NCBI GenBank assembly: GCA_902803455.1
Contig: CADCQC010000386.1
Coordinates: 1-8,676 of the forward strand
Origin: an uncultured Prevotellaceae bacterium
GTDB lineage: Bacteria > Bacteroidota > Bacteroidia > Bacteroidales > Bacteroidaceae
Direction of reading: 5' to 3'
Length of the DNA stretch: 8,676 bases
Below are positions 1-6,927 of the stretch, piece by piece. Each line of letters starts with the position of its first letter. Position 1 is the stretch's first letter. Under the pieces are notes generated by a model. The model had not been told where the DNA came from and did not search any database. It worked only from the letters and a program-made list of their open reading frames with translations. Made by a program: the position numbers and the translations under genes.

Positions 1-312
1 AGCACTGATGATGCGTCGTCTATCCCCTCCGCCTCTCGTGAGAACAACCAGATGGAACTGCGCATATATCCTGGTGCAGATGCCACCTTTACGCTCTACG
101 AAGACAACGGTCAGGATCTCTCCTACCAACAAGGAGAGTGCAGCCGCATCCTCCTCCAATGGGACGACAACACACAGACCTTCACCATCCATCGCCGTGA
201 GGGCAGTTATCCCGAGATGTCTAAGCGCCGCACATTCACCATCCATGTGATGGGCGGTCCCCAGAAGACCATCGTCTATAAAGGAAAGGAAAAGCGCATT
301 AAGATGAAGTAA
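1..312 (+). CDS. Glycoside hydrolase family 31 enzyme, C-terminal end (partial)
   Basis: The reading frame is open from base 1 and ends at TAA 310-312, so only the last 103 residues of a longer protein are present. The segment with LRIYPGADATFTLYEDNG, then a YQQGE turn, then a RREGSYPEM turn and a basic tail, matches the C-terminal beta-sandwich domain (DUF5110 type) that closes many GH31 alpha-glucosidases and alpha-xylosidases. That domain packs beside the catalytic barrel and is not itself catalytic. The GH31 active-site aspartates lie upstream of the window, so substrate specificity cannot be judged. The ATG at 52 is internal and should not be used as a start. The gene converges on the hydrolase gene at 413-1267. 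Confident on family, not on substrate. Confidence 0.85.
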   Translation, partial: STDDASSIPSASRENNQMELRIYPGADATFTLYEDNGQDLSYQQGECSRILLQWDDNTQTFTIHRREGSYPEMSKRRTFTIHVMGGPQKTIVYKGKEKRIKMK

Positions 313-317
313 AGATT

Positions 318-390
318 CTAAGAGAGACTAGGAAGCTCTAGGAGATACTAGGAAGTCCTAGGAGATACTAGGAACTCTAGGAGAAACTAA
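318..390. repeat. Decamer tandem array with CTAG every 10 bp
   Basis: About eight degenerate 10-bp units (roughly GGAGANACTA alternating with GGAAGNYCTA) fill the spacer after the GH31 stop. The CTA core begins at 318, 328, 338, 348, 358, 368, 377 and 387, and six of these are full CTAG tetranucleotides. The alternation gives a secondary 20-bp period. No open reading frame or promoter is visible in it. Function is unknown; it may be a minisatellite or a protein-binding array. Confidence 0.8.
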
Positions 391-395
391 GAGAT

Positions 396-440
396 GCTGA
401 AGGCCAAAGGTTTCATCGGGTGAAACCTTTGGCCTTCAGC
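396..440. terminator. Perfect 20-bp hairpin between convergent genes
   Basis: Bases 396-415 and 421-440 are exact reverse complements around the 5-base loop TCGGG. The hairpin is the same on both strands, so it could end transcripts from both the GH31 gene and the minus-strand hydrolase gene. Neither side has a clear U-tract, so a standard intrinsic terminator is not fully supported. The arm at 421-440 is coding sequence for the hydrolase C-terminus, and the hydrolase stop codon (413-415) starts the other arm. Confidence 0.5.
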
Positions 441-1267
441 CATAGGAGGAGTTGCTGGCTCCAGGCCTCTGTGGTGGTGGTGCCTGTCTCTGGCATCAAT
501 TGATAAGGCCCTCGCCCGTCGCCATAAAAATGCATCTCTGCATTCGCGCCAGCCTTCTTCCATTCCATAAACAAGGCGACAAGGCCAGCAGCAACATTGG
601 GATGGTCGACACGTGACATAATCAACAATGGCGGGGCATCTGCAGGTACCGTCACAGGCATCAGCGAGGGGCCGAAATTAGTACAGAGGAAGTCTGGACG
701 TTCCAAGGCATCGCCAGCCAACATCGTGGCAGCAATAGCGACACCACCGCCGGCAGAAAAACCGAGAAATCCCACTTTATCACTATCGATATGCCATGCT
801 TTAGCATGGTCGCGAACCATGCGCAGAGCAACCCGTGCATCAGCTGCAGCCAACCTGATAATAGAGTCTCCCACGGCATCATGCATGGGGTTGGCGTCGG
901 CTTTTGGGAAATGATCGGGATGTGTGACATCGACCATGGGAGGCATCTGAAGCCCCTGAGGCATCGGTGACTTGTTGAGATGATACCGCAAACCGATGGC
1001 AGCAAATCCCCGCTCATTCAGAAAGCGAGCCATCTCCAATACGTCACTCTCCCATGACAGCCAACGCATAGCACCACCTGGACAAAGGATGATGGCACAG
1101 CCATTGGATTTGGCCACATCAGGCAGATAGACTTCTATACAGGGACGCTCTTCTGCCCCTGCTTGGGTTTCTGTTCCTGGTAGATACAACTTCGTCTGGG
1201 CAGACCCTACAAAGTTGAATAACAAGAGGACAACAATCATCCATAATTGTCTGATACTCAACATCAT
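413..1267 (-). CDS. Secreted alpha/beta hydrolase, esterase/lipase-like, catalytic His apparently missing
   Basis: A 284-residue protein with a signal peptide (hydrophobic about residues 9-21, likely cut near VGSAQ), so probably periplasmic. It resembles the acetyl-esterase/lipase group of alpha/beta hydrolases found with carbohydrate genes in Bacteroidota. Visible motifs are the oxyanion-loop sequence CPGGA (62-66), the nucleophile elbow GFSAGG with Ser171, and an acid candidate Asp221 in SRVDHPNVAAG. Where relatives have a GGHGFG-type motif with the catalytic His, this protein reads YGDGRGPYQL, with Arg252 in the His position. Activity is therefore uncertain. The ATG at 1267 is preferred over an in-frame TTG at 1276; ATG 1264 is equally possible. 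It is the last gene of the minus-strand run, and its stop lies inside the 396-440 hairpin. The substrate cannot be named. Confidence 0.8.
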   Translation of the reverse strand: MMLSIRQLWMIVVLLLFNFVGSAQTKLYLPGTETQAGAEERPCIEVYLPDVAKSNGCAIILCPGGAMRWLSWESDVLEMARFLNERGFAAIGLRYHLNKSPMPQGLQMPPMVDVTHPDHFPKADANPMHDAVGDSIIRLAAADARVALRMVRDHAKAWHIDSDKVGFLGFSAGGGVAIAATMLAGDALERPDFLCTNFGPSLMPVTVPADAPPLLIMSRVDHPNVAAGLVALFMEWKKAGANAEMHFYGDGRGPYQLMPETGTTTTEAWSQQLLLWLKAKGFTR

Positions 1268-1325
1268 ATTATTCAATAAAAGGTATATCCAGCAAACGAT
1301 ACATTCAATCTACGGCCTATTTGAC

Positions 1326-1352
1326 AAAATGCTTCTTATAAGATAGCATTTT
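1326..1352 (-). terminator. Weak hairpin terminator after the small secreted-protein gene
   Basis: AAAATGCT (1326-1333) pairs with AGCATTTT (1345-1352), and the interior is nearly self-complementary with one bulged base. On the minus strand the 3' arm ends in UUUU, 22 bases after the stop of the gene at 1374-1886. The stem is A/U-rich and the U-run is part of it, so it may be a weak terminator or a partial attenuator before the downstream hydrolase gene. Confidence 0.35.
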
Positions 1353-1373
1353 CAAAAAAGCCGCCAAAACTCT

Positions 1374-1886
1374 TTATCTCTTGAAATAGATGTCGACATA
1401 GTCGACGATTCCCTCACAGGGATTATCCATCTGCTGCAGCCGCCAATATTTCCGTTTTCCAGAAGCCACAAAGTCGAAGGTGCCCTCCCTGAGACATTCC
1501 TCACCACCATTGTTATAATTGACACGAATAGCGATGGTCCCATTGAATACCAGATGTCGGGCATCCACGATGGTGATGGTGCCGTTGATGCGCAGATAGT
1601 CGTCATTCTCACGAGACGCTTGCTCACCGACACATTTCATTGTGCCATCCTCCAGTTTGGTGATCTCACAATTGCCGAAATAATCCCATGAAATCCACTG
1701 AAGGCTCAGCATATGTTTTCCAAGGACTTGTTGCTCAACAGTCTGGGTTTTGGCCTTGCGGGTGACCGTAGCTTTACGGGTGACTGTGGCCTTACGAGTG
1801 GCAGGCCGACTCTTTCTGGTTTGGTTTTGTGCTTCGGCTCCCAAAGTGAGCAGAAGCATCAGCATAAAAATAAAATACTTTTTCAT
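1374..1886 (-). CDS. Small secreted protein of unknown function with TRKATV repeats
   Basis: This 170-residue protein is not assigned a function. It begins MKKYFIFMLMLLLTLGAEAQ, a clear signal peptide with a likely cut near the AQ, so it is exported. Residues 21-50 form a strongly basic, Thr-rich linker with a six-residue repeat (TRKATV). Residues about 53-170 look like a compact, mostly beta domain rich in aromatic residues (QWISWDYFG near 63-71, GKRKYWRLQQMDNPCEG near 143-159) with four cysteines (73, 85, 131, 157). I recall similar uncharacterised proteins in Bacteroides and Prevotella, but no named domain. The ATG at 1886 is chosen because a signal peptide starts there. The frame stays open to 2075, but that extension runs through a simple repeat and over the 3' end of the upstream gene. 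The spacer to that gene is 70 bp, so co-transcription is plausible. Confidence 0.8.
   Translation of the reverse strand: MKKYFIFMLMLLLTLGAEAQNQTRKSRPATRKATVTRKATVTRKAKTQTVEQQVLGKHMLSLQWISWDYFGNCEITKLEDGTMKCVGEQASRENDDYLRINGTITIVDARHLVFNGTIAIRVNYNNGGEECLREGTFDFVASGKRKYWRLQQMDNPCEGIVDYVDIYFKR
1752..1799 (-). repeat. In-gene 18-bp repeat encoding TRKATV
   Basis: Two full 18-base units (1782-1799 and 1764-1781) and a partial third (1752-1763) encode the basic linker of the small secreted protein. The two full units differ at four bases, all third codon positions, so the peptide is unchanged. Confidence 0.8.
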
Positions 1887-1903
1887 TGGAAAAATAGAAA
1901 GAT

Positions 1904-1945
1904 GAAAATGAAAAATGAAAAATGAAAAATGAAAAATAAAAGATG
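1904..1945. repeat. Heptamer simple-sequence repeat (AAAAATG) just upstream of a start codon
   Basis: Six consecutive 7-base units; the second to fourth (1911-1931) are exactly AAAAATG and the flanking ones are one or two bases off. On the minus strand the tract reads as repeated CATTTTT and ends 17 bases before the ATG at 1886, within the 70-bp spacer after the Sde182-like gene. It could change length by slipped-strand pairing. Whether that affects expression is not known. Confidence 0.85.
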
Positions 1946-1956
1946 AAAGACCAACA

Positions 1957-3372
1957 TCACTGGGGTGATGATGATGCCGGTGGTGTGGTGATGATGAGCC
2001 GGAGATAAGAGACAAGCGGGATGCGGTGATTGTCGTGAACCTCGCAAATGACATGAATCTCGGCTCCATAAGCATCAGACGGGATGTTGAGACCTGAATG
2101 CGGATGACCAGTCTCTATGGTGACAGAAGGTGGACAACGACCGGCATCACGCTGGATCCACCAATGAAAGGTCAGTTGGTCATCTTCGGGATCAGTAGTG
2201 CCAGAAGCATCGAAGTCTACGGAAGTGCCAGGCACTGCCGATATCCTGACGGGTGCTGGTCCGCGATGCCCATTGACCATGACCACAGGGTTGCGGTTGC
2301 CACGTCCTGTGGCAGCCCATTCTATACGGGCAGCAAAATCGTTGAATGTCTCGGGATAGAAACGCTCCTCATACTGGCGGGAGATGCTTTTCTGCGGTGG
2401 CCGCCAGTTGGTCCAGGCTACCGTAAGAGAATCGGGACACATATCACGACAGAAACAGCCGGCCCATCCGATCTGCGTAGGGTCATCAGGGTCGTGAAGG
2501 CCATTGGGCAAGACGTTGAGCCAACTAGGGGTATCTCCCTCCACTCCCCATTTATAGGTGGGATAGGCACCACCAAGATGTCCCTTTCCCTGGATCATCG
2601 AAGCATAGCGTTGCCAGTCTTTGCTACCCAACTCATTTTGGGAAAGCCAAGCACTCTCATCCCAGATAAAGAGCAGGTCGCGGGCAAACTCGCGGCGCAA
2701 CCACTGGTGGGAACTGTAAGCCCGGTTCATCCGCATGGCCCACACCATGTCCTGGTCGGTGATCGTGAAGAGACGCAACCGACTGAGGAAAAGGTGCAGT
2801 TGCTCGGGTGTGCGCTCTTGCTGCACCTGCCAGATGGCCTGCGCCAAGGTGTTGGCACCACCCCAAGCCGTCACCCACAACGGACGAGGGTCATCCTCAT
2901 CGACAAGACGGATGATAAGATCGCTTCCCGCAGAACGGTTAGCCGCACCGATGACACCGATGCCTGAACGAGTGCTACCTATGGCCACCCGACTACGGAG
3001 ATAAGCAGCGGAAGGCCAGTAACCGATCTCCTGCCGACGGGACTCGTCAGCCAAGGAACGGAAGTTTTTCTGATTCGACCTTTTCATGAGGTTGGGCAGG
3101 TCGAGTTCATAAGCCTGAATGACGCGTAACAGTGAATCGGCCCACTCGACAGGATAGGGGTCGCAGTTCCATCCTGTGGAGGTGATGAGCGCCTCGATCT
3201 CCACCTGATCGGCGTAGGTCATCAGGCGGACCATCGACTCCATGTCATCGGGCTCAAGGTCGCCTGGGGCGATATCGGTGAGCACCACGATACGAGGTTT
3301 CAAAGGATTGCCCGCGAAAGCCGATGGCATCAGGAGCATGAAGAAGAAAAGGATGGGTAGAAAGCGCAGCAT
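1957..3372 (-). CDS. Secreted Sde182-like protein (DUF1593, nucleoside-hydrolase-like fold)
   Basis: A 471-residue exported protein with a signal peptide at residues 1-20 (PSAFA then G). Residues about 26-320 match the N-terminal nucleoside-hydrolase-like domain of the DUF1593/Sde182 family. The key strand-loop reads VVLTDI (29-34), then a short insertion, then EPDD (40-43) and MESMVRLM, which corresponds to the Asp-rich metal/ribose site of nucleoside hydrolases. Later landmarks are ITDQDMVWAMR (204-214) and IWDES (236-240). Residues about 361-464 match the Ig/PKD-like C-terminal domain of this family, with FDASGTTDPEDDQLTFHWW (387-405) and a terminal beta strand. Family members have been called cellulose-binding, but the true substrate is not established to my knowledge. 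Start ATG 3372 directly precedes the signal peptide. It lies 91 bp after the HAD gene and may share its transcript. The family is well supported; the activity is not. Confidence 0.87.
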   Translation of the reverse strand: MLRFLPILFFFMLLMPSAFAGNPLKPRIVVLTDIAPGDLEPDDMESMVRLMTYADQVEIEALITSTGWNCDPYPVEWADSLLRVIQAYELDLPNLMKRSNQKNFRSLADESRRQEIGYWPSAAYLRSRVAIGSTRSGIGVIGAANRSAGSDLIIRLVDEDDPRPLWVTAWGGANTLAQAIWQVQQERTPEQLHLFLSRLRLFTITDQDMVWAMRMNRAYSSHQWLRREFARDLLFIWDESAWLSQNELGSKDWQRYASMIQGKGHLGGAYPTYKWGVEGDTPSWLNVLPNGLHDPDDPTQIGWAGCFCRDMCPDSLTVAWTNWRPPQKSISRQYEERFYPETFNDFAARIEWAATGRGNRNPVVMVNGHRGPAPVRISAVPGTSVDFDASGTTDPEDDQLTFHWWIQRDAGRCPPSVTIETGHPHSGLNIPSDAYGAEIHVICEVHDNHRIPLVSYLRLIITTPPASSSPQ

Positions 3373-3408
3373 GGGATGGGATGATTGAGGGAATTTAGGG
3401 ATGGTATT

Positions 3409-3451
3409 TAAAGATGGAAGTTTAAGATAGGAGTATAAAGATGGAAGTTAA
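3409..3451. repeat. Two direct copies of a 14-bp spacer motif
   Basis: TAAAGATGGAAGTT occurs at 3409-3422 and again at 3436-3449, 27 bp apart, in the 91-bp spacer between the HAD gene stop and the Sde182-like start. On the minus strand the whole spacer is pyrimidine-rich and shows no clear promoter box. It may simply be a simple-sequence tract. Confidence 0.7.
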
Positions 3452-3463
3452 GGAGGACGATGC

Positions 3464-4102
3464 TCAGAGGATTTTCTCTGGTGACTCGACGAGGCAGGTA
3501 GCCCCCTGAGAAAGCAGGAAGTCACGATCGCGAAAGCCCCATAGCACTGTGATGCAAGGAATGTGACAGTTGCTGGCAGTGGCGATGTCGACCTCACTGT
3601 CGCCGATATATACCGTGGTATTCCGGTCGGCATGCAGCTGGCGGATCGCCTCGTCGACCGTATCGGGAGCAGGTTTCTTTCGTATCCGTTCACTCTCCCC
3701 GATGGCCACCCCAATCAGGTCGCTGAAGAAATAGTTGCAAAGGTCTTTTGTTGCCCTGTCAAACTTATTGCTCACTACCGCAGTCTGTTTGCTGGCAGTC
3801 TTGAGACGTTGCTACAGGGGCAAGATACCAGGATAAGGTTTCGTGCGGTCAAGATTGTGGTGTAAATAGTGCTCCCGAAAGGTTGCCAACACCTGTTCGA
3901 ACTGTTCCCCACCAGTACCCTCTGGAACAGCACGTTCCATCAGTTTGCGCACGCCATTGCCGACAAACCTACGCACATCATCGATAGAGTGCTGAGGCAT
4001 GCCATGTGCCTGCAAGGCATAGTTGGTGCTGGCAGCGAGGTCAGCCAACGTATCGAGGAGCGTACCGTCGAGGTCGAATATATAAGTAATGTATTCTTTC
4101 AT
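3464..4102 (-). pseudogene. gph: Phosphoglycolate phosphatase-like HAD hydrolase split by an in-frame TAG
   Basis: Read as one frame, this gives 212 codons, the usual length for Gph-type HAD phosphatases, which hydrolyse 2-phosphoglycolate or related sugar phosphates in the cytoplasm. All four HAD motifs are present: FDLDGTLLDT (Asp10 nucleophile, Asp12 acid/base), VVSNK (109-113), RKKPAPD (Lys143 region) and GDSEVD (167-172). The cap sequence VRRFVGNGVRKLMERAVPEG is typical of Gph. Codon 97 is TAG (3812-3814), inside the usual PGILPLLxRLK stretch, while the frame on both sides stays intact. The first piece alone lacks motifs II-IV, and a restart at GTG 3775 would lack the nucleophile, so neither half should work alone. 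The start ATG overlaps the malQ stop by 4 bp. A recent nonsense mutation, a sequence error or readthrough all fit. Confidence 0.85.
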
Positions 4103-6819
4103 CTCTTGCTGCGCAATGCCATCGTCCTGATTTTATTATTAAAAGCATTGGCCTCCATCAACTGCCCGATGGTCGGTTTCATGCGATAGCGCCACTGGTT
4201 ATAGACGTCATACGGAGAATTGATGCGCTCCTCGGTGGCATCGCGTTCCCTCATCTCAATGTCCATCGACAGCCAGTCTTGTAAGGAGAGGATGCACAGC
4301 ATCGAGGGAGCATACATCTGACGCGCAATAATCTGTTCGGCGAGATGTGCCGGCAACTGCTGCGGTGCCCTCCCCTGCTGCTGGAGGATGGTGGCATAAT
4401 AACGCTGGGTGCGCCCTTTGTTCTCCTCCCACCATAGCCTCAGCGATGGCATGTCGTGAGTGGAGATGGTGCATACACTCCTGTAGGGATTTGTCTCCAG
4501 ATGGGCAAACTCATAATCAGGTTGCTTGGGCATGGTCTGAATCTCGAGGGAGAGCATGCGCTGCCTGTCGAGCACCCCTTCCACACAAGCCGGCAACATG
4601 CCCAAATCCTCCGCACAGAGGAGCATCCTTGTGTCAGCAAACAGGGCATCCATCTTCTGCATGGCCTGTGCGCCCCAGAAATCGTTGTGACGCTCGTAGT
4701 AATAACTGTTGTAAAGTCGCATGAAGGCATCCTTCTCCTCAGCACTGAGTATCTCGTAGACCGGTTCGTTGTATACCATGAACCGTGGATGATACATCCC
4801 TGGGGCATCCGAGTCCTCAAGGAAAAGCACATTGGCAATCAGGCGGTAGAGACCGTCACGTATCCATAGGCTATTCTCATCGTTGAGTCCTCCGAAATGA
4901 TCGCGCACCTTCACCTGTGTGTCATATTCCTCGCGCAGGGCATATAGGCCATAGGTCTGTTTGACAAGGAAATGTTCCTTGACGTAAGTGGCATGGATAC
5001 CGAAGAGCCGTTCGAGGATACGGTCGTTGATGAGTGGCCGTGTGAACAGTTCACGCCTAAAGACCATACCATATCGGTTAATCTCCTCCTCACTCATCGG
5101 GAGTGCTGGCGAGAAATGCCCCATGTTGGCCATCACCGCATGTTTGGGAATCTCCCAAATGCGGAAATAGCCCACGGCATGATCAAGACGGAGAGCATCG
5201 AAAAAGCGCTCAAGATGGGTGAGGCGACGGCGGAACCAAGCATAGATGCCATCAGGCGACATCGTGTCGGCATGGCCCTCATCATCTGTCCACCGATAGG
5301 GCGGGAAGCCCCAGTTTTGTCCGTTGAACGACTCCTGATCGGGTGGCGTGCCCACCTGTGCTTCCATATTAAAATATGTTGGATGTTGCCATGTCTCTAC
5401 ACTGTCGCGATAGACTCCTACCGGCAGGTCACCCATGAGGGCAACCCCCTTTTGATGGGCATAGTCAGCAGCAGCCTCCAACTGGCGGTGGAGGTGATAC
5501 TGCACAAAGAAGATGCGGTCGCGCTCACCAGCATGTTCCTCGAGGAAATTGCGCACGCGTGACTCATCGTAGACCGACAGTTGTGGCCAGTCGGTGAAAC
5601 GTGCCGTGGAATACATATCCCGTAGGATACAGAAGGCGGTATAAGGCAAGAGCCACTCGCCATTGCCGGCGACAAAAGTCTGAAAGTCGTCGGTGGCCAA
5701 CGTGGTGGAACCATGTTCGATGAACACTGCCTCGAGATACGCCCTTTTTACCCTGTCCACAGCCATATAATCACTATAGCCGAGGGTATTGAGTTCACGG
5801 CGCTGACGATTGAAGATCGTGAGCCGGTCCTCATCGCTGATAGCAGGCAACTGCGACAAATCGAGATAATGAGGATGCAAGGCGAAAGCAGAGATGATGT
5901 TGTAGGGATGGGAGTCTGTCCAAGAGTGCATGGTTGTCGTATCGGCAACGGGCAACAATTGGATGACCTTGAGTCCGGCCACGACAGCCCAGTCTACCAA
6001 CCTACGTAAGTCGCCAAAGTCGCCGACGCCCCAAGAATAATCAGAGCGCAACGAGAATAACGGAATAGCCACACCTGCAGCCCGCCAATGGGGTTCGCTC
6101 ACGCGCATCATCCCTCCGTGAAGCACGAGCACCATGCCATCGCGCATCTCCGCCTCCATGGTCGTACGGTTGTCACCCTCCTCCCATGCTTTGAGACGGC
6201 TACTCTTGCTGTCGATGACCACATATTTATATTCCAATGGCAGCGGCATGCCTTCAATATTGACAGAAAGCAGCCACTCACCATCACCGACAGGCATCAT
6301 GGGTAGGAATCGCGATGGGCTCCAACTGCCCATGGCTGGATGACTGCCACAGATACCGACGGCCTCGCCCTCACGCAACTGAGGCGCCGCAACACGGAAG
6401 ATCACCGTGCGCCGGAAGAGCGGCAACCGCTGGAGCATCACCGGCTGATGGCGCTGTCGGACTGTCGTCACCTGATATGCCTCTGTATAAAGATGAGCCT
6501 GCAAGGGGGCATCGCGCCACTGGTCGGGGAAGACATAGTCGCGGGTGCTATCGAAGGCATACCAACGCGGCACCTTGTTCCATTCACGGCGGATGAGGTG
6601 TCCCTCACCGTCCATCACCTGATAGTAATAAGAAACCGATACCACAGGGCGTTGCCGTGACTCCATCACAGAAGTCTCCAGCGACCATATCTCCCCATCA
6701 TCGGTAGTCATGGGCAAAAGGTAATTGCGCTCCCGGCCATCGTCAGTGAAATAGGTAATGGCAACATGAAGATTCTGTCCCCATGGGGTGCTGTAATGTA
6801 TTTGGAATTTGAGTTTCAT
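4099..6819 (-). CDS. malQ: 4-alpha-glucanotransferase (amylomaltase, GH77) with two CBM20-like domains
   Basis: A 906-residue cytoplasmic enzyme (no signal peptide) that moves alpha-1,4-glucan segments between maltooligosaccharides, releasing glucose. It resembles plant DPE2. Residues about 1-110 and 133-235 look like tandem CBM20 starch-binding domains; the second has FRVAAPQLREGEAVGICGSH and a G-SW pattern. The GH77 barrel begins near 245 (GVAIPLFSLRSDYSWGVGDFGD) and runs to the end. Catalytic residues are visible: Asp546 in LRLDHAVGYFRIWEIP (nucleophile), Glu737 in CAEDLG (acid/base) and Asp789 in STHDMPSLR. The length exceeds the roughly 500 residues of simple MalQ because of the N-terminal domains and an insertion between about 560 and 700, as in DPE2 types. 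Its TGA overlaps the HAD gene ATG (ATGA), so the two should be translationally coupled. A good promoter lies 48 bp upstream. Confidence 0.95.
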   Translation of the reverse strand: MKLKFQIHYSTPWGQNLHVAITYFTDDGRERNYLLPMTTDDGEIWSLETSVMESRQRPVVSVSYYYQVMDGEGHLIRREWNKVPRWYAFDSTRDYVFPDQWRDAPLQAHLYTEAYQVTTVRQRHQPVMLQRLPLFRRTVIFRVAAPQLREGEAVGICGSHPAMGSWSPSRFLPMMPVGDGEWLLSVNIEGMPLPLEYKYVVIDSKSSRLKAWEEGDNRTTMEAEMRDGMVLVLHGGMMRVSEPHWRAAGVAIPLFSLRSDYSWGVGDFGDLRRLVDWAVVAGLKVIQLLPVADTTTMHSWTDSHPYNIISAFALHPHYLDLSQLPAISDEDRLTIFNRQRRELNTLGYSDYMAVDRVKRAYLEAVFIEHGSTTLATDDFQTFVAGNGEWLLPYTAFCILRDMYSTARFTDWPQLSVYDESRVRNFLEEHAGERDRIFFVQYHLHRQLEAAADYAHQKGVALMGDLPVGVYRDSVETWQHPTYFNMEAQVGTPPDQESFNGQNWGFPPYRWTDDEGHADTMSPDGIYAWFRRRLTHLERFFDALRLDHAVGYFRIWEIPKHAVMANMGHFSPALPMSEEEINRYGMVFRRELFTRPLINDRILERLFGIHATYVKEHFLVKQTYGLYALREEYDTQVKVRDHFGGLNDENSLWIRDGLYRLIANVLFLEDSDAPGMYHPRFMVYNEPVYEILSAEEKDAFMRLYNSYYYERHNDFWGAQAMQKMDALFADTRMLLCAEDLGMLPACVEGVLDRQRMLSLEIQTMPKQPDYEFAHLETNPYRSVCTISTHDMPSLRLWWEENKGRTQRYYATILQQQGRAPQQLPAHLAEQIIARQMYAPSMLCILSLQDWLSMDIEMRERDATEERINSPYDVYNQWRYRMKPTIGQLMEANAFNNKIRTMALRSKR

Positions 6820-6866
6820 AGTCGTAAAAACACTTGCCGTCTCTCTTCAAGGAGCGACATTTTACG

Positions 6867-6898
6867 CAAAGTTACACATTTGACTCGGTTTTTGCAAG
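6867..6898 (-). promoter_or_regulatory. Bacteroidota-type promoter for malQ
   Basis: On the minus strand CTTG (6895-6898, one mismatch to the TTTG -33 box) is followed by a 20-bp spacer and TAACTTTG (6867-6874), an exact match to the TAnnTTTG -7 box. Predicted transcription start is near 6860, giving a leader of about 41 bases before ATG 6819. Confidence 0.6.
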
Positions 6899-6927
6899 AA
6901 AAGACCGACCATTCCCAAAAATTTATC

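Noticed and set aside
413..1276. TTG start at 1276 for the hydrolase
   Set aside because: ATG codons at 1267 and 1264 are closer to the signal peptide, and TTG starts are uncommon.
1293..1328. Promoter for the hydrolase gene on the minus strand
   Set aside because: TATCGTTTG is one base too long for TAnnTTTG, the spacing to TTTG is 23 bp, and the upstream box overlaps the 1326-1352 hairpin.
1374..2075. Longer start for the small secreted-protein gene
   Set aside because: The extra 63 codons run through the heptamer repeat and over the 3' end of the Sde182-like gene, while a clear signal peptide starts at ATG 1886.
2098..2967. 289-codon open frame on the plus strand
   Set aside because: It lies entirely antisense to the well-supported Sde182-like gene, has no recognisable domain, and its composition follows from the opposite coding strand.
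3464..3775. Independent gene for the second half of the HAD phosphatase
   Set aside because: Its only start would be a GTG inside the family's VVSNK motif, and it lacks the nucleophile Asp; it is the same frame after the amber codon.
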